Shown here: positions 37,247 through 46,549 of the stretch, piece by piece
Numbering within the stretch: the stretch's first letter is position 1
How the letters are laid out: each line of letters starts with the position of its first letter
Origin: Intestinimonas sp.
GTDB taxonomy: Bacteria; Bacillota; Clostridia; Oscillospirales; Oscillospiraceae
Reading direction: 5' to 3'
Assembly: GCA_022653075.1 (NCBI GenBank)
Contig: JALCSB010000005.1
Span: 62,001-126,000 of the forward strand
DNA length: 64,000 nt
Notes under the pieces: generated by a model
Told to the model about the DNA's origin: nothing
Database searches by the model: none
What the model saw: only the letters and a program-made list of their open reading frames with translations
Translations under genes and position numbers: made by a program

Positions 37247-38557
37247 ATGAAAAAAGGGAAAAGAAGGAACCGTCTTCTCGCAGGCTTGATGGCATGGGCC
37301 ATGATCATGGTTCTGCTGCCAAGGAGCGCAATGGCGGCGACAGACCCGCTTACTACAACGGACGCGGTCGATGGCCTCGCGGTTTCCGTAGATTATTCCA
37401 CGGAAAAGATTTACCTACAGAAAAACAGCAGCACAGATTATACGGTACGGTGCGATTCCTCCAACGGATATTATCCGTTCAGCTTTTCCATGATTATGAG
37501 CAGCCGCACTCTGGTGGACGGACGCCCCGCCGTCTCTGACGGCGGCTCGTTCAGTTGGGCTTATGATGAGACGACCGGTCAGGAATCCGCCACAACGCCT
37601 TATGGCCTTGTGACGCTTCCTGTCGGCAGCGCATCGACCGTCACCGTGACGACTGCCGGCGGCGGTACGGTCACATTTCATTGCGCCGCTCCCAACGGCG
37701 GTACCTCCGCCAGCGGCAGCAATGTATTTGCATATCTGCCCGCTCCGGGCCAGTTTACCAACGAGGGTGTGACCGCCGGCGGCTGGGGCGACGTTTATGA
37801 CAGCACAGGCACACTGAAGAACAATACCACCACCGGCGTTTCCCTCGGCTTTTTTGGCGGCTATGTGGTTTACAAATTTACAGACCCCGTTGCCAACGCC
37901 AGCACCAACCCCTACGGCGCCGACTTTATCGTCTACGGCAACGCCTTCTGGGGCAATTGTGAGCCGGGCTGTGTTCAGGTTTCCCAGGACGGTTCGACCT
38001 GGTATGACATCGCGGGCAGCAAATACTATGATTCCGACACGGTCCACAACGCCACCATTACTTACACCAACCCCAATGTGACAGAAGACGCGGGCATCAC
38101 GGCGGCGGGGGCTAACCTGGGTACGCTGGCGGCGGTGAGCTATTCGCTCAACGGTACCCCCGGCACAATTACCACCAACAGTTTTCATAACCATTCCTGG
38201 TTCCCGCTGAATGCCAACTATTTCTCCGGCCGTTACGGCAATACCGCACTGGATCAGGTGAGCGCGCTGCCGTTTGCCAGCAGGACCACCAGCAGTGGTG
38301 TGACCGGTACGCTGACCCTGACCGGTACAGAGCTGGGTGCGATTTCCACCAGCGATACCGCGGGGTTCGGTTTCGGCTACTGCGATGTGCATCCCAATAA
38401 GACGCTGGGCGGCAACACCGCGTACAATCCATATCAGAGCTTTTCCAGCTCCAGCGATTACAACACCAAGGCTGCAAATACCAGCGGCGGCGACCCCATC
38501 GACATCTCCTGGGCGGTGGACTCCGACGGTATGCCTAAGTATCTGAGCAGCATCTAG
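37247..38557 (+). CDS. Secreted surface protein, interrupted by an amber codon
   Basis: Starts at ATG 37247 (MKKGKRRNRLL) with GAAAGGA 8 bases upstream. It has a Sec signal peptide (cleavage after ...RSAMA, ~31) and then a beta-rich, Gly/Ser/Thr/Asn-rich extracellular part. The segment NPYGADFIVYGNAFWGNCEP (~223-242) followed by VQVSQDGSTWYDIAGS resembles, from memory, a domain of secreted proteins found in cobalamin-linked loci, but I cannot verify this. TAG at 38555-38557 stops the frame after KYLSSI, although coding continues in the same frame to 38920. It is the first gene behind riboswitch 2. The function is probably cobalamin-related surface binding (inference). Confidence 0.75.
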   Translation: MKKGKRRNRLLAGLMAWAMIMVLLPRSAMAATDPLTTTDAVDGLAVSVDYSTEKIYLQKNSSTDYTVRCDSSNGYYPFSFSMIMSSRTLVDGRPAVSDGGSFSWAYDETTGQESATTPYGLVTLPVGSASTVTVTTAGGGTVTFHCAAPNGGTSASGSNVFAYLPAPGQFTNEGVTAGGWGDVYDSTGTLKNNTTTGVSLGFFGGYVVYKFTDPVANASTNPYGADFIVYGNAFWGNCEPGCVQVSQDGSTWYDIAGSKYYDSDTVHNATITYTNPNVTEDAGITAAGANLGTLAAVSYSLNGTPGTITTNSFHNHSWFPLNANYFSGRYGNTALDQVSALPFASRTTSSGVTGTLTLTGTELGAISTSDTAGFGFGYCDVHPNKTLGGNTAYNPYQSFSSSSDYNTKAANTSGGDPIDISWAVDSDGMPKYLSSI

Positions 38558-38920
38558 TATGTCCGCATCTATACCGGTACCGCGCAGATGAATGGCATCT
38601 TTGGTGAAGTTTCCACCGAGGCGCTCGGCGTCGCGGCCTGCACGGGAACGGGAACCGGAACAGCAACCGATTCGCTTACCCTTAAATCTGGACGCGTTAC
38701 GATATCTCATGGCAGTATGGCGGTTACAAGTACAAATTATACAAGTATTAAGCTCACGAGTTCCGCCGATTACATTTATGTAAATGGTGCGGCAGTAACT
38801 TCAGGCACAACCCTTGACTATAGCGGTCTCAACTCCGGCGAAAGTCAAATGGTTCAGATTATTACGCAGACAGGGACGGAATCCCCGTATATCACCTATT
38901 TGGAGGTAACAAAGTCTTAA
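38558..38920 (+). pseudogene. In-frame continuation of the preceding gene after TAG
   Basis: Same reading frame as 37247-38557, open from the base after the amber codon to TAA 38918-38920. It begins YVRIYTGTAQMNGIFGEVST, which reads as a natural continuation of the upstream domain. It ends in a cadherin-like beta-sandwich repeat (SADYIYVNGAAVTSG...). Full length would be ~557 residues. The first Met (38588) has no ribosome-binding site, so independent translation is unlikely. Explanations are a nonsense mutation (a CAG to TAG change would suffice), readthrough, or a sequence error. Confidence 0.65.
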
Positions 38921-38982
38921 ATTATGAAAGGGACGACCCATAAGAAACGGTAGCCCCTTTCACGATTTGACAAACGATATAT

Positions 38983-40890
38983 ATGAAAAAAACAGTTTCA
39001 CTTTTTCTTTCGATTATCCTGTGCTTATCCGCTATGCCGGTTCAAACGCTCGCAGAAGAAAGCACGCCGCCTGTAAGCGTGACGGTTGGAAATCGTAGTT
39101 TCGATGTGCAAAAGACAGGTATTTCAGGGTATACGCTAGACGCCGATCCAATCACGCTTCCCATTTATAAGGTTACCGTTCCGACTGATTCAGACATTGT
39201 TTTAAGCACTGCCGACAGCGCGGTCGTCGCCATTGCGGATGAGACATATGTATATAGCGCCGATTTATCAGCAGCAGATCATTCTGTCACGGTGCCCACA
39301 TCAAAACAATCAAATTATATAGTCAGATATTATGAAACCTCAGATAAATTTTATCCCGGCTTTTTAAACCGGCTGGTTTTGGATGATCAGTCAATTACGG
39401 ATATTGTAGATACCGCAAAAACGGTCCTGTATATTGAATTTTCTTCTGATCTTAATAACTTTATTGGAGAGTTTGGATTGCTGATTCAACTTGGAGAAAG
39501 CCATCCAAACTCAGATAAAACAGCGCTTTCCACGGCTATATCGGCCGCCCCCACCACGCAGGATGATACGTATTATCACCAGAATGACCGCTACAACGGG
39601 AAAGCCGCCAGTGAAAACGGTTTCTGGGCTGATTTCCAGACTGCTCTCACGGCGGCCGAAACAGTCAATGATGATGCGTCCGTTTCACAAAAACAGGTTG
39701 ATGCCGCCACCACGGTACTCACAACCGCTATCGACGATTTGATCCCCACCGCGCAGATCAACGCCACGAAGCTGTATGAAGCGCTGAAGAACGCACAGGA
39801 TCTTGTCTGGCTGAGCGGAACAGCGATTCCACGGCCGGACGGCTGGACCGGCGAGGATAGTCTTGTGGTGACCAAAAGCACTACCAGTGTGATCACATGG
39901 TCGCCATACCAGGCGGCGCTGACCGACGGCCGTTCGCTGCTGGACAGCCTGTTCGACGAGGACGGAACTCCCACTGCGGCGAATACCAGCACGGATACGG
40001 CGCTTGCGCAGCAGGTCGACGACCAGGCCGCCGCGATTGACGACGCTGTCGCCGCACTGGACTCACGCACGGACGAGGCGGGCGTATCGCGCTCCGAAAC
40101 GGCGCTTGCCGGAATCGACCTCTATGCCAATACGCTTTATAACACCGATTATCTGGCGGAGCCGGGCTACACGGCGGACAGCTGGAAAACCTTTATCGAG
40201 ACCAGAGACGCCGCTCTTGATGTGCTTAAGGACGGCAAATCCTTCACCGGCATGGGTGACCGGGTCGTCAAGGCACAGCAGCAGGCGTTCGCCGAGCTGC
40301 GTGCCGCCTGTTACGGGCTGGTAAATGCCGGGAGCACGATTACCGTCCATTTCTCCGCCGTGGATAACTATGCCGTCCGGAAAGAGAAAACTTCCATGGC
40401 GGTGAACACCTGCGATCTGGTACTGAACGCGGGAGCCACCGTTGCTGATGCGCTGGACGCGGCCGATGTATCACCCGACACCGACTACAAACTCTACTCC
40501 GCTGTTGAATATTATCTTAACGGCATCAGCTATGTGAATACGCCGGACGCGACGGTGCAGGCGACGGCCGCGGATGTCAAGCTGCGGGATGGCGATACGC
40601 TGGTGGTCGCGCTGGAAGCGCCGCCCACCTACACCAACGCCAGCGGAACGGAGGCAATCGACCGTGACGTCCTGCCGAGTTACGAGACGATTACCGTGCC
40701 GTCCAGCGCGGTTCCTGCGGGGGAACACGGTCTTTGTTCATGTGACGGCGGCTGCGGATATCGATGCCGTCAAGGACGAACTGAAAGATATGCTGACCAC
40801 GCTTGTAAAAAAGTATTCCGGGAATTTCTTCACCAGTGCCGACTGGCAGTCCATCCAGGCGGCCGAAGCTACCGCGCTCGCCGGCATTGA
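38983..40890 (+). CDS. Large FIVAR/DUF4430-like surface protein, N-terminal part (frameshifted)
   Basis: Signal peptide at residues 1-25 (MKKTVSLFLSIILCLSAMPV), a beta domain (~30-170), then several FIVAR-like helical repeats (~180-445; for example TALTAAETVNDDASVSQ). At ~450-545 a DUF4430-like domain follows: AGATVADALDAADV, YYLNGISYV, LRDGDTLVVAL. After the G5 run at 40719-40723 the frame changes, and the last ~55 residues of this frame (Cys/Arg-rich) are spurious. The real continuation is the frame from 40724. No ribosome-binding site is visible before ATG 38983; a weak hairpin (38925-38962) lies in the gap. Confidence 0.75.
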   Translation: MKKTVSLFLSIILCLSAMPVQTLAEESTPPVSVTVGNRSFDVQKTGISGYTLDADPITLPIYKVTVPTDSDIVLSTADSAVVAIADETYVYSADLSAADHSVTVPTSKQSNYIVRYYETSDKFYPGFLNRLVLDDQSITDIVDTAKTVLYIEFSSDLNNFIGEFGLLIQLGESHPNSDKTALSTAISAAPTTQDDTYYHQNDRYNGKAASENGFWADFQTALTAAETVNDDASVSQKQVDAATTVLTTAIDDLIPTAQINATKLYEALKNAQDLVWLSGTAIPRPDGWTGEDSLVVTKSTTSVITWSPYQAALTDGRSLLDSLFDEDGTPTAANTSTDTALAQQVDDQAAAIDDAVAALDSRTDEAGVSRSETALAGIDLYANTLYNTDYLAEPGYTADSWKTFIETRDAALDVLKDGKSFTGMGDRVVKAQQQAFAELRAACYGLVNAGSTITVHFSAVDNYAVRKEKTSMAVNTCDLVLNAGATVADALDAADVSPDTDYKLYSAVEYYLNGISYVNTPDATVQATAADVKLRDGDTLVVALEAPPTYTNASGTEAIDRDVLPSYETITVPSSAVPAGEHGLCSCDGGCGYRCRQGRTERYADHACKKVFREFLHQCRLAVHPGGRSYRARRH

Positions 40891-43800
40891 CAATGCCGCC
40901 AGCACCGGGGAAGCGTATCGTGCGCAGCAGACGGCGCAAAAAACGATTACGGCCATTCAGGAAGCTGCCGTAGAGGCCAATACGGACAATCTTTACTATT
41001 TTCACAATCTGCTGAACATGCTGCCAGACGATACGGCAAAGATCGACAAAAGCGCCGAGGGCAAGATCGAAAACCTGATCAGCCGTTATGGCAGCATGAC
41101 GGAATATCAGCTCCAGCAGCTCACGCCGCTGGAGATCCAGAAGTATAAAGAGATCGAGACGGTCTACACGGACGGCCTTCCCGACGCAAGGGATTACGCT
41201 CTGTTCGTGGAGACCGTCATCGAGGACGGCTCTGACGAAGACGACCGGGCGCTTACCGATATGGTCCAGTGGTTGGAAACGCACACCGCAAGCGACGACA
41301 TCTATGAGGAGGAGAGCCAGTCCTTGGCGGCACTTGATTCGTTCCATACGGTGACATACAATTTCAGTAAGCGAGGCTACGTGCTGACGCCGGTCATTGC
41401 CGCACCCGCGTATACATCAAATGTCAGTGTATGTGTTAATCCCGATTACGCCGCTTATTTTCATGTGCGGAATCAGGATTTGCCCACCGGCGTTAACTGG
41501 AGCATCTCCGACGAGAACGTCACAATCAGCAGCAATAGTACCATTGCCACATTAAAGGGCAGGATGACCTACACCGTTAACGGTACCGCCTACGAAATCA
41601 AGGATATTAACGTAGACGGTGTGGATGAGAGCAGCTTGGCCAGTATTACGCTTCCGTTTCTCGATACCAGTACTTACAAGGACAAGACCCAGGCGGCAAT
41701 CAAACTCTCGATTCCGGAATCTTTTCTGCAATTCACGATGCCCTATTCCGACGTAAAGGTTACCGTTACATGGGGCCCCGCTGCGGGAACGGCCGGCGAG
41801 ATCTCCGCCGCGCAGGACGCGGCCAGGTCCGCGATCGAGAGCGCTTATGCGGGTTACAGAAAATCGGATTACAGCGTGGAGAACTGGGCGGTACTGACCA
41901 GGGCGAAAACGGACGGCCTTGCCGCTGTAGAAGCTGCCGTTTCCGTAAAAGCGGTCAAAACGGAACGTCAGGCAGCTCTCGCAGCCATGGCCGCAGTAAA
42001 AAAGAACTCCACCGACGCTGGTACCGAAGTGGATTTGCCGGATTACGGAAAGACGGTGGGTCAGGTCTACATCACCGTGGAGAACAACACGTTTTCCGAC
42101 GGAGCTTTTACCGGCAAGATCATCGACGGCCAGTACGACCTGTGCGCCGAAGATACAATGATGACCGCGGTTCTTAAAGCGCTTAAGGCCAAGGGCTATT
42201 CGTGGACCGGCACCGGCGGCACCGGCTATGATATCACCTATCTCGCCAGCATCTATATCGACGCCAACAGCAATGGCAAGTATGACGACGGCGAGAAGAA
42301 ATTGGGTGAGTTTGACGGTGAGCCCGGCTCCGGCTGGATGGGTACCCTGAACGACTGGTTCGTCAACGCGGGCTTCAATGAATTCAGCGCAGAAAACACC
42401 GGGAACGATGCGTTGGAGAATGGCGACGTCATCGATGTGGTCTATACTCAGGACCTCGGCGCTGATGTGGGCGGGACCTGGGGCAATTCGGACACCGGCC
42501 TGAGTGCGCTGAAAGTTGACGGGGGCACCCTGTCGCCTGATTTTGACAGCGATACGCTTAACTACTGTCTGATTACTTCCGGAAACAAAGCCAATGTTTT
42601 CGTGACGCCGACGGCGACGAACAAAAATTATCTCGTTAAGACCTTCCTGAATACCTATAACAGCGACGGCGCGCTTTACAAGCGCACGGAGACCATCCCC
42701 GTCAAATCCGGTGATGTGATCTATGTAGGATGCGGCGAATATTCCTGGCCGTCGATGAACAACCAGAGCGAGGACGCAATCAGCTATACGGGGACCCAAT
42801 ATACCGTTAAGGTATACAGCAGCGGCAAGGACGGCGTGCAGGCGCAGATTGACGCCCTGCCGGATGCTGGGAAAATTACGCGTTCCAACTATAAGACCTA
42901 TCAGAATACGGTGGTGCAGGTGAGAAAGGCCTACGATGCACTGAGCGACAAGACTGGCGTTACGGTGGCCAAACTCACCGCCGCAGAGAGCAAAATCAAG
43001 TTCTTCTCTGAGATTGACGCGGTAAAAAGCAAGCTGAGTGCGCTTCTTGACAGCGACCGTGCCACCGACGCGCAGATTAAGGCGGCCAGGCGCGCAATCG
43101 AGGCCGCGGATACCGCGTATAAGGCACTCTCTCAGGAGCAGCAGGACTACATTACAGTGGGCGACGTCACCAATTACAACAAGCTGGTGGCGCGGCTGAG
43201 CAAGCTGACCACCACTTCCGCCGGTTCAATCAGCGGCAGTACGACAGTTCCCACGGAAAAAGAAACGGATACCACGGTTCTCAAGCCGGACGTTACCGTT
43301 TCCGGCGCTACGGTCTTTGCCAGAATCGGGAAGTCCGACCTTGCGGAAGCCGTTGCCGCTGCAAACACGGCCGGCTCCGGCAGCATCACAATTTCCGCTG
43401 AGACGGACAGGACTGTGACGGCCTCCGAGGTTACGCTGAATGCCAAAGGCGTCCAGGGCGTCGGCACGGATTCCAAGGCGGATATCATTATTTCCACACC
43501 TGACGGCGCGCTGACGCTTCCCAACAACACGCTCAGCATGCTCGCTTCCTCCGGCAGTGACATTGTCGTGGCCATGATGGAGAAGAATGTATCCGATCTG
43601 AAGCTGACTGACGTGGATACCAGAAACGCATTGGCGGCAGAAATCACCATCACGGTAGGCGGTAAGGCCGTCACCACATTTGAAGGGGAGTCCCTCAATA
43701 TTGATCTGCCCGTGAATGGTAATTATACCAAGGGTGCCGACTATAATGTAATGGTCATATCCGCCGACGGCAGCCGGGAGATAGTGACCGGAAAATGTAT

Positions 43801-44428
43801 CGAGAAAGACGGCGGACTATATGTTAAAATTGCCACCACGCACCTGTCGATCTTTGTTGTCACCAACGGAAAGGCGATGAACTTCACGGACATCAAGGCC
43901 GGGGCATGGTACTATGACGCGGTGAAGTACGCATATGACAATGGCTTGTTTGAAGGCACGTCCGACACCACGTTTTCTCCGGATGTGCCCATGACCCGCG
44001 CCATGCTGGCCACTGTGCTCTACCGCATGGGGGGAACGCCCGCTGTTACTGGTACGAGCATCTTTACGGATGTGGCAGACGGTGAGTTTTACACCGATGC
44101 GGTGGTCTGGGCTACGGAAAATAATATTGTCAAGGGCACGTCCAACACGACCTTTGATCCCAATGCCTCCGTCACCCGTGAGCAGATGGCGGTAATTCTG
44201 TACCGCTATGCCACCTACCGAAAGTACGATACCGCCAAGACCGCGGATATTTCCACGTTTACGGACGCATCATCCGTCAGCGGCTATGCCATGGGTGCCA
44301 TGCAGTGGGCCAACGCGGAAGGACTCATCTCCGGCACCACGGCAGCGGCTCTTGTCCCCAACGGCACGGCAACACGCGCTCAGGCGGCGACTATCCTTAT
44401 GCGCTTGGCTGAAAGCGCGGAAAAATAG
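40724..44428 (+). CDS. Large FIVAR/DUF4430/SLH surface protein, C-terminal part (frameshifted)
   Basis: Continuation of the gene starting at 38983 in the +2 frame; joined, the protein has ~1814 residues. After more helical FIVAR-like segments and a beta domain comes a DUF4430 domain at ~1025-1160 (GQVYITVENNTFSDG, a Ca-binding-like loop DANSNGKYDDGE, GSGWMGTLNDWFVNAGF, LENGDVIDVVYTQD). It is followed by a cadherin-like sandwich (LSALKVDGGTLSPDFDSDTL), another helical region and three SLH domains at ~1630-1814 (FTDIKAGAWYYDAVKYA). DUF4430 resembles the C-terminal beta domain of transcobalamin/intrinsic factor. SLH domains would bind secondary wall polymer. Confidence 0.8.
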   Translation, partial: NTVFVHVTAAADIDAVKDELKDMLTTLVKKYSGNFFTSADWQSIQAAEATALAGIDNAASTGEAYRAQQTAQKTITAIQEAAVEANTDNLYYFHNLLNMLPDDTAKIDKSAEGKIENLISRYGSMTEYQLQQLTPLEIQKYKEIETVYTDGLPDARDYALFVETVIEDGSDEDDRALTDMVQWLETHTASDDIYEEESQSLAALDSFHTVTYNFSKRGYVLTPVIAAPAYTSNVSVCVNPDYAAYFHVRNQDLPTGVNWSISDENVTISSNSTIATLKGRMTYTVNGTAYEIKDINVDGVDESSLASITLPFLDTSTYKDKTQAAIKLSIPESFLQFTMPYSDVKVTVTWGPAAGTAGEISAAQDAARSAIESAYAGYRKSDYSVENWAVLTRAKTDGLAAVEAAVSVKAVKTERQAALAAMAAVKKNSTDAGTEVDLPDYGKTVGQVYITVENNTFSDGAFTGKIIDGQYDLCAEDTMMTAVLKALKAKGYSWTGTGGTGYDITYLASIYIDANSNGKYDDGEKKLGEFDGEPGSGWMGTLNDWFVNAGFNEFSAENTGNDALENGDVIDVVYTQDLGADVGGTWGNSDTGLSALKVDGGTLSPDFDSDTLNYCLITSGNKANVFVTPTATNKNYLVKTFLNTYNSDGALYKRTETIPVKSGDVIYVGCGEYSWPSMNNQSEDAISYTGTQYTVKVYSSGKDGVQAQIDALPDAGKITRSNYKTYQNTVVQVRKAYDALSDKTGVTVAKLTAAESKIKFFSEIDAVKSKLSALLDSDRATDAQIKAARRAIEAADTAYKALSQEQQDYITVGDVTNYNKLVARLSKLTTTSAGSISGSTTVPTEKETDTTVLKPDVTVSGATVFARIGKSDLAEAVAAANTAGSGSITISAETDRTVTASEVTLNAKGVQGVGTDSKADIIISTPDGALTLPNNTLSMLASSGSDIVVAMMEKNVSDLKLTDVDTRNALAAEITITVGGKAVTTFEGESLNIDLPVNGNYTKGADYNVMVISADGSREIVTGKCIEKDGGLYVKIATTHLSIFVVTNGKAMNFTDIKAGAWYYDAVKYAYDNGLFEGTSDTTFSPDVPMTRAMLATVLYRMGGTPAVTGTSIFTDVADGEFYTDAVVWATENNIVKGTSNTTFDPNASVTREQMAVILYRYATYRKYDTAKTADISTFTDASSVSGYAMGAMQWANAEGLISGTTAAALVPNGTATRAQAATILMRLAESAEK

Positions 44429-44472
44429 TTGCGTCTCATAGGTAATCTTTTTCCCGCGGATTTCGTACCATC

Positions 44473-44518
44473 CGCACCGTGCATATGCCGGAGTACATGC
44501 CGGCACATGCACGGTGCG
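44473..44518 (+). terminator. Long hairpin between the two SLH genes
   Basis: CGCACCGTGCAT-A-TGCCGG pairs with CCGGCA-C-ATGCACGGTGCG (18 bp). A T-run follows only after ~14 bases, so it may be a weak terminator or an mRNA-processing element. The rest of the 254-base gap shows no clear promoter or third riboswitch. Confidence 0.55.
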
Positions 44519-44682
44519 AGCGGGACATGTTTACTTTTTTGACTTTTTTCATTAAAATAGGTTCAGGATCGTTTTTGCCTCTCGGTTTGAGAACTGGCTC
44601 GGGGCGCAAAGCTGCGGGGCTGTGGATATCCGGGAAAATAAGACAGAGAATGCCATGTTAAAAATAAACGGGGGCAGTTAAG

Positions 44683-46341
44683 ATGAAAAGAGAACAAAAA
44701 GGATTAAGCTTCTTGATGGCGCTGGCCATCGTGTTCAGTCTGATTATCCCGGCGGCCGCAGTCAGCGACAGCGCTGTGGACGCGGCCATGGCGGATACGG
44801 CGGCATATGTCTATAATCTGGTGAAGTCCCCGCAGGTGGGGAGCATCGGCGGGGAGTGGGCCGTGCTGGGCCTTGCCCGCAGTGGCTACAGCGTACCGGA
44901 TGAGTATTACCAGAATTACTATGCCACCGTGGAGAAATACGTCAAAGCCTGCAAAGGAGTTCTACATGAAAAGAAGTATACGGAATATTCCCGCGTTATT
45001 GTGGCTCTGACCGCCATCGGTAAAGATCCGACGGATGTGGCGGGCTATAATCTGCTCACGCCGCTGGGCGACTATGACAAGACCATCTGGCAGGGCATTA
45101 ACGGTCCCATCTGGGCACTTATCGCTCTGGATTCCGGCAGTTATGCGATGCCGCAGAATCCTGATGCGGCGACGCAGGCCACGCGGCAGATGTATGTCGA
45201 CCGCATCCTGGAGTGTCAGCTTCCGGATGGCGGCTGGAGCCTATTCGGCGGCACGGCGTCAGCTTTTGCCCATGAGACCTCCGACCCGGATATTACCGGT
45301 ATGGCGCTCCAGGCGCTGGCCAAATATCAGGACCAGGCGGCAGTGAAAAAAGCCACGGACGAGGCGCTTGCCTGCATGTCCAAGCAGCAGTCCAGCGACG
45401 CCGGATTTGCCTCCTGGGGTACGGCCAACTCCGAAAGCGTGGTACAGATGATTGTGGCGCTGTGTGAGCTTGGAATTCCTCTGGATGATTCCAGGTTTGT
45501 GAAAAACGGTAAGACCGCGGCAGATAATCTAATGACCTTTTATCAGAAAGGCGCGGGTTTTCAGCACACGCTCTCAGGTTCCGGTTCCAACCAGATGGCA
45601 ACCGAGCAGGGCCTTTACGGTCTGGTTGCCATCCAGCGCGCCGCCGCCGGGAAGAACAGCCTCTACCGCATGGGCGACGCGCTGAAAATCGGCGGGAGTA
45701 CGGCTGCCGGTCCGGAGAAAGGCGAGGGGCTCAATGGTAAGAACGCGGACGTGAAGTCCGTGCCCATTACCAGTCCCGGTATCACATTTGACGATATCAG
45801 CGGCCACGACAATCAGTCGGCCATCGAGGCACTGGCGGCCCGTGGTATTATCACGGGCAAGAGCGCCACGACTTTTGACCCAGACGCAACCATGACCCGT
45901 GCGGAGTTTACCGCGATTGTGGTCCGCGCTTTGGGCTTAACCCCCCAGGCAACCTCCATGTTTACCGATGTAAAGACTACGGACTGGTTTGCCGCCTACG
46001 TCGGCACCGCCAACACGTATGGCATTGTCAATGGTACCTCGGATACCACGTTTACTCCCCAGGGAACCATTACTCGCCAGGAAGCTGCTGCCATGATGGC
46101 GCGAGCCGCCAAGCTCTGCGGTATGGATACTGAGTATACTACGGCCTCCGCCCGTGATGTGCTGGCGCAGTTTTCCGACTATGTAAAGTGCGCGAGCTGG
46201 GCCATTCCCAGCCTTGCCTTTTGCTATGACAAGGATATTTTGAACGGTAGTGCCCTGACTATTCAGCCATCCAAGGCCATTTTGCGCTGCGAGGTTGCGC
46301 AGATGCTCTACAATCTGCTCTCAAGTGCGAATCTTATGTAA
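44683..46341 (+). CDS. Secreted alpha/alpha-toroid protein with SLH domains (transcobalamin alpha-like)
   Basis: 552 residues. Signal peptide (~1-27, ending PAAAVS), an alpha/alpha-toroid domain at ~30-340 of the prenyltransferase/squalene-cyclase superfamily with repeat signatures (LECQLPDGGWSLFGG, KQQSSDAGFASWG), a linker, then three SLH domains (~366-550; TFDDISGHDNQSAIEALAARG). No cyclase catalytic DXDD motif is seen. The same superfamily includes the alpha6/alpha6 N-terminal domain of intrinsic factor and transcobalamin. With the DUF4430 partner upstream and B12 riboswitch control, a cobalamin-binding surface role is inferred. Confidence 0.85.
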   Translation: MKREQKGLSFLMALAIVFSLIIPAAAVSDSAVDAAMADTAAYVYNLVKSPQVGSIGGEWAVLGLARSGYSVPDEYYQNYYATVEKYVKACKGVLHEKKYTEYSRVIVALTAIGKDPTDVAGYNLLTPLGDYDKTIWQGINGPIWALIALDSGSYAMPQNPDAATQATRQMYVDRILECQLPDGGWSLFGGTASAFAHETSDPDITGMALQALAKYQDQAAVKKATDEALACMSKQQSSDAGFASWGTANSESVVQMIVALCELGIPLDDSRFVKNGKTAADNLMTFYQKGAGFQHTLSGSGSNQMATEQGLYGLVAIQRAAAGKNSLYRMGDALKIGGSTAAGPEKGEGLNGKNADVKSVPITSPGITFDDISGHDNQSAIEALAARGIITGKSATTFDPDATMTRAEFTAIVVRALGLTPQATSMFTDVKTTDWFAAYVGTANTYGIVNGTSDTTFTPQGTITRQEAAAMMARAAKLCGMDTEYTTASARDVLAQFSDYVKCASWAIPSLAFCYDKDILNGSALTIQPSKAILRCEVAQMLYNLLSSANLM

Positions 46342-46445
46342 CGGTAAGATAGATACTCTACTTTAACCGTCTGGTTAAATCCATGATATCGGTTCGGTTA
46401 TATTCCTTAGCCGCTCTGACCAAGATGACAATTTGGATAAAGAGG

Positions 46446-46482
46446 AAAAAGAGTAACGCCAATGTGTAGTTGGCGTTACTCT
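46446..46482. terminator. Terminator between convergent transcripts
   Basis: AGAGTAACGCCAA / TTGGCGTTACTCT, a 13-bp perfect stem. On the minus strand it is followed by TTTTCC, ending the DUF1097 operon; it may also stop the plus-strand SLH transcript. Confidence 0.82.
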
Positions 46483-46549
46483 GTCTTATACCTTTAAATG
46501 TAATGGGTACGATGTGCGATAGAATAGTCAGTTCTCGTATACTGCAAAC

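Noticed and set aside
44429-44682. Third cobalamin riboswitch before the toroid/SLH gene
   Set aside because: No B12-box or aptamer core; only a long hairpin is present, so the gene is taken to be read through from the upstream operon or from an unseen promoter.
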